Origin: Bradyrhizobium sp. AUGA SZCCT0176
GTDB lineage: Bacteria > Pseudomonadota > Alphaproteobacteria > Rhizobiales > Xanthobacteraceae
Length of the DNA stretch: 64,000 nucleotides
Direction: 5' to 3'
NCBI RefSeq assembly: GCF_018130145.1
Contig: NZ_JAFCMB010000002.1
Coordinates: 639,500-703,499 of the forward strand
The notes beneath the pieces were generated by a model that saw nothing but the letters and a program-made list of their open reading frames with translations, had not been told where the DNA came from and did not search any database. Positions 63,782 to 64,000 of the stretch are shown one piece after another; position 1 is the first letter of the stretch; every line of letters begins with the position of its first letter. The position numbers and the translations under genes are program-made.

Positions 63782-64000
63782 TCACTCCGCCGCGAGCTTG
63801 ACCTCAGGCGCGGCGGCGCGGACGTCGGCGTCGACCTGGGCTTCGAACTTGGCGAAGTTCTTCTGGAACATGCCGACCAGCGCACGCGCGGTCTTGTCGA
63901 ACTCGGCCTTGTCCTTCCAGGTGTTGACGGGATTGAGGATGTCGCTGGGCACATCGGGCAGCGCGGTCGGGACTGCGAAACCGAAATATTTGTCGGTGCG
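63782..64000 (-). CDS. pckA: Phosphoenolpyruvate carboxykinase (ATP), C-terminal part
   Basis: The last 72 residues of the gene; the 5' part lies right of the window. The reading is RTDKYFGFAVPTALPDVPSD, then ILNPVNTWKDKAEFDKTARA, then LVGMFQKNFAKFEAQVDADV. This matches the PckA C-terminus (FGFAVP..., LNP..TW..KA, FxxNFxKF). The enzyme makes PEP from oxaloacetate in gluconeogenesis. It is convergent with the arginase gene. Confidence 0.85.
   Translation of the reverse strand, partial: RTDKYFGFAVPTALPDVPSDILNPVNTWKDKAEFDKTARALVGMFQKNFAKFEAQVDADVRAAAPEVKLAAE

Noticed and set aside
63757..63954. 65-codon open frame on the - strand near the right edge
   Set aside because: It is out of frame with the clear pckA C-terminus in the same place and is Arg/Ser-rich as expected of a shadow frame.

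Overview
The window reads as chromosome of a Bradyrhizobium-like alphaproteobacterium (Nitrobacteraceae). The support is high G+C coding sequence, the gene order rpmH-rnpA-yidC-engB-argB and dapD-DUF805-dapE/truA-fmt-def, dnaX beside a small SRP RNA, frequent GTG/TTG starts, CtrA-type sites, and many intergenic palindromic repeats of the kind common in this genus. The species cannot be fixed from sequence reading alone. Both ends cut genes: a nitrate/nitrite MFS transporter on the left and ATP-type PEP carboxykinase (pckA) on the right.

1-13 kb is mixed accessory and metabolic. The end of the nitrate transporter is followed by a protein carrying both a PP2C phosphatase and a Ser/Thr kinase. 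Then come an AMP nucleosidase, a three-domain rhodanese, a patatin, a DadA-type oxidoreductase with a short SDR gene remnant beside it, an isochorismatase-like hydrolase, an exported alpha/beta hydrolase, a YafY/WYL regulator with a perfect operator-like palindrome divergent from a DUF1127 gene, an SDR, a DUF2200 protein and a small unknown.

13.2-16.06 kb is a small genomic island in tRNA-Arg(ACG). An 18-bp perfect direct repeat (13213-13230 and 15985-16002) duplicates the tRNA 3' end. It encloses a truncated tyrosine integrase fused by deletion to a nuclease-like fragment, plus an intact three-gene cassette (GrlR-like, DUF4145 with zinc ribbon, small Cys-rich zinc protein). This is the most likely place for an undescribed system.

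16-40 kb is core housekeeping: a sensor kinase; rpmH-rnpA-yidC with a clear sigma-70-type promoter; engB; argB; dapD/dapE for lysine and cell wall; def-fmt-truA for translation; rmuC behind two CtrA boxes; an AmpG-like transporter; recR-ybaB-dnaX-ffs; HIT, NudC and PfkB proteins; and an Lrp regulator with its own palindrome.

40-64 kb holds a chemoreceptor, phosphomannomutase/phosphoglucomutase, an aspartic protease, HrpB helicase, UDP-glucose dehydrogenase, an acyltransferase, and a PolA whose 3'-5' exonuclease ligands are mostly replaced. It continues with LysE, GST, pyrE, DUF2865, an SMR pump, a frameshifted GNAT gene, glycogen phosphorylase, a thioesterase, arginase and the end of pckA. 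About fifteen palindromic repeat elements lie between genes; in one case an element is inserted inside another.
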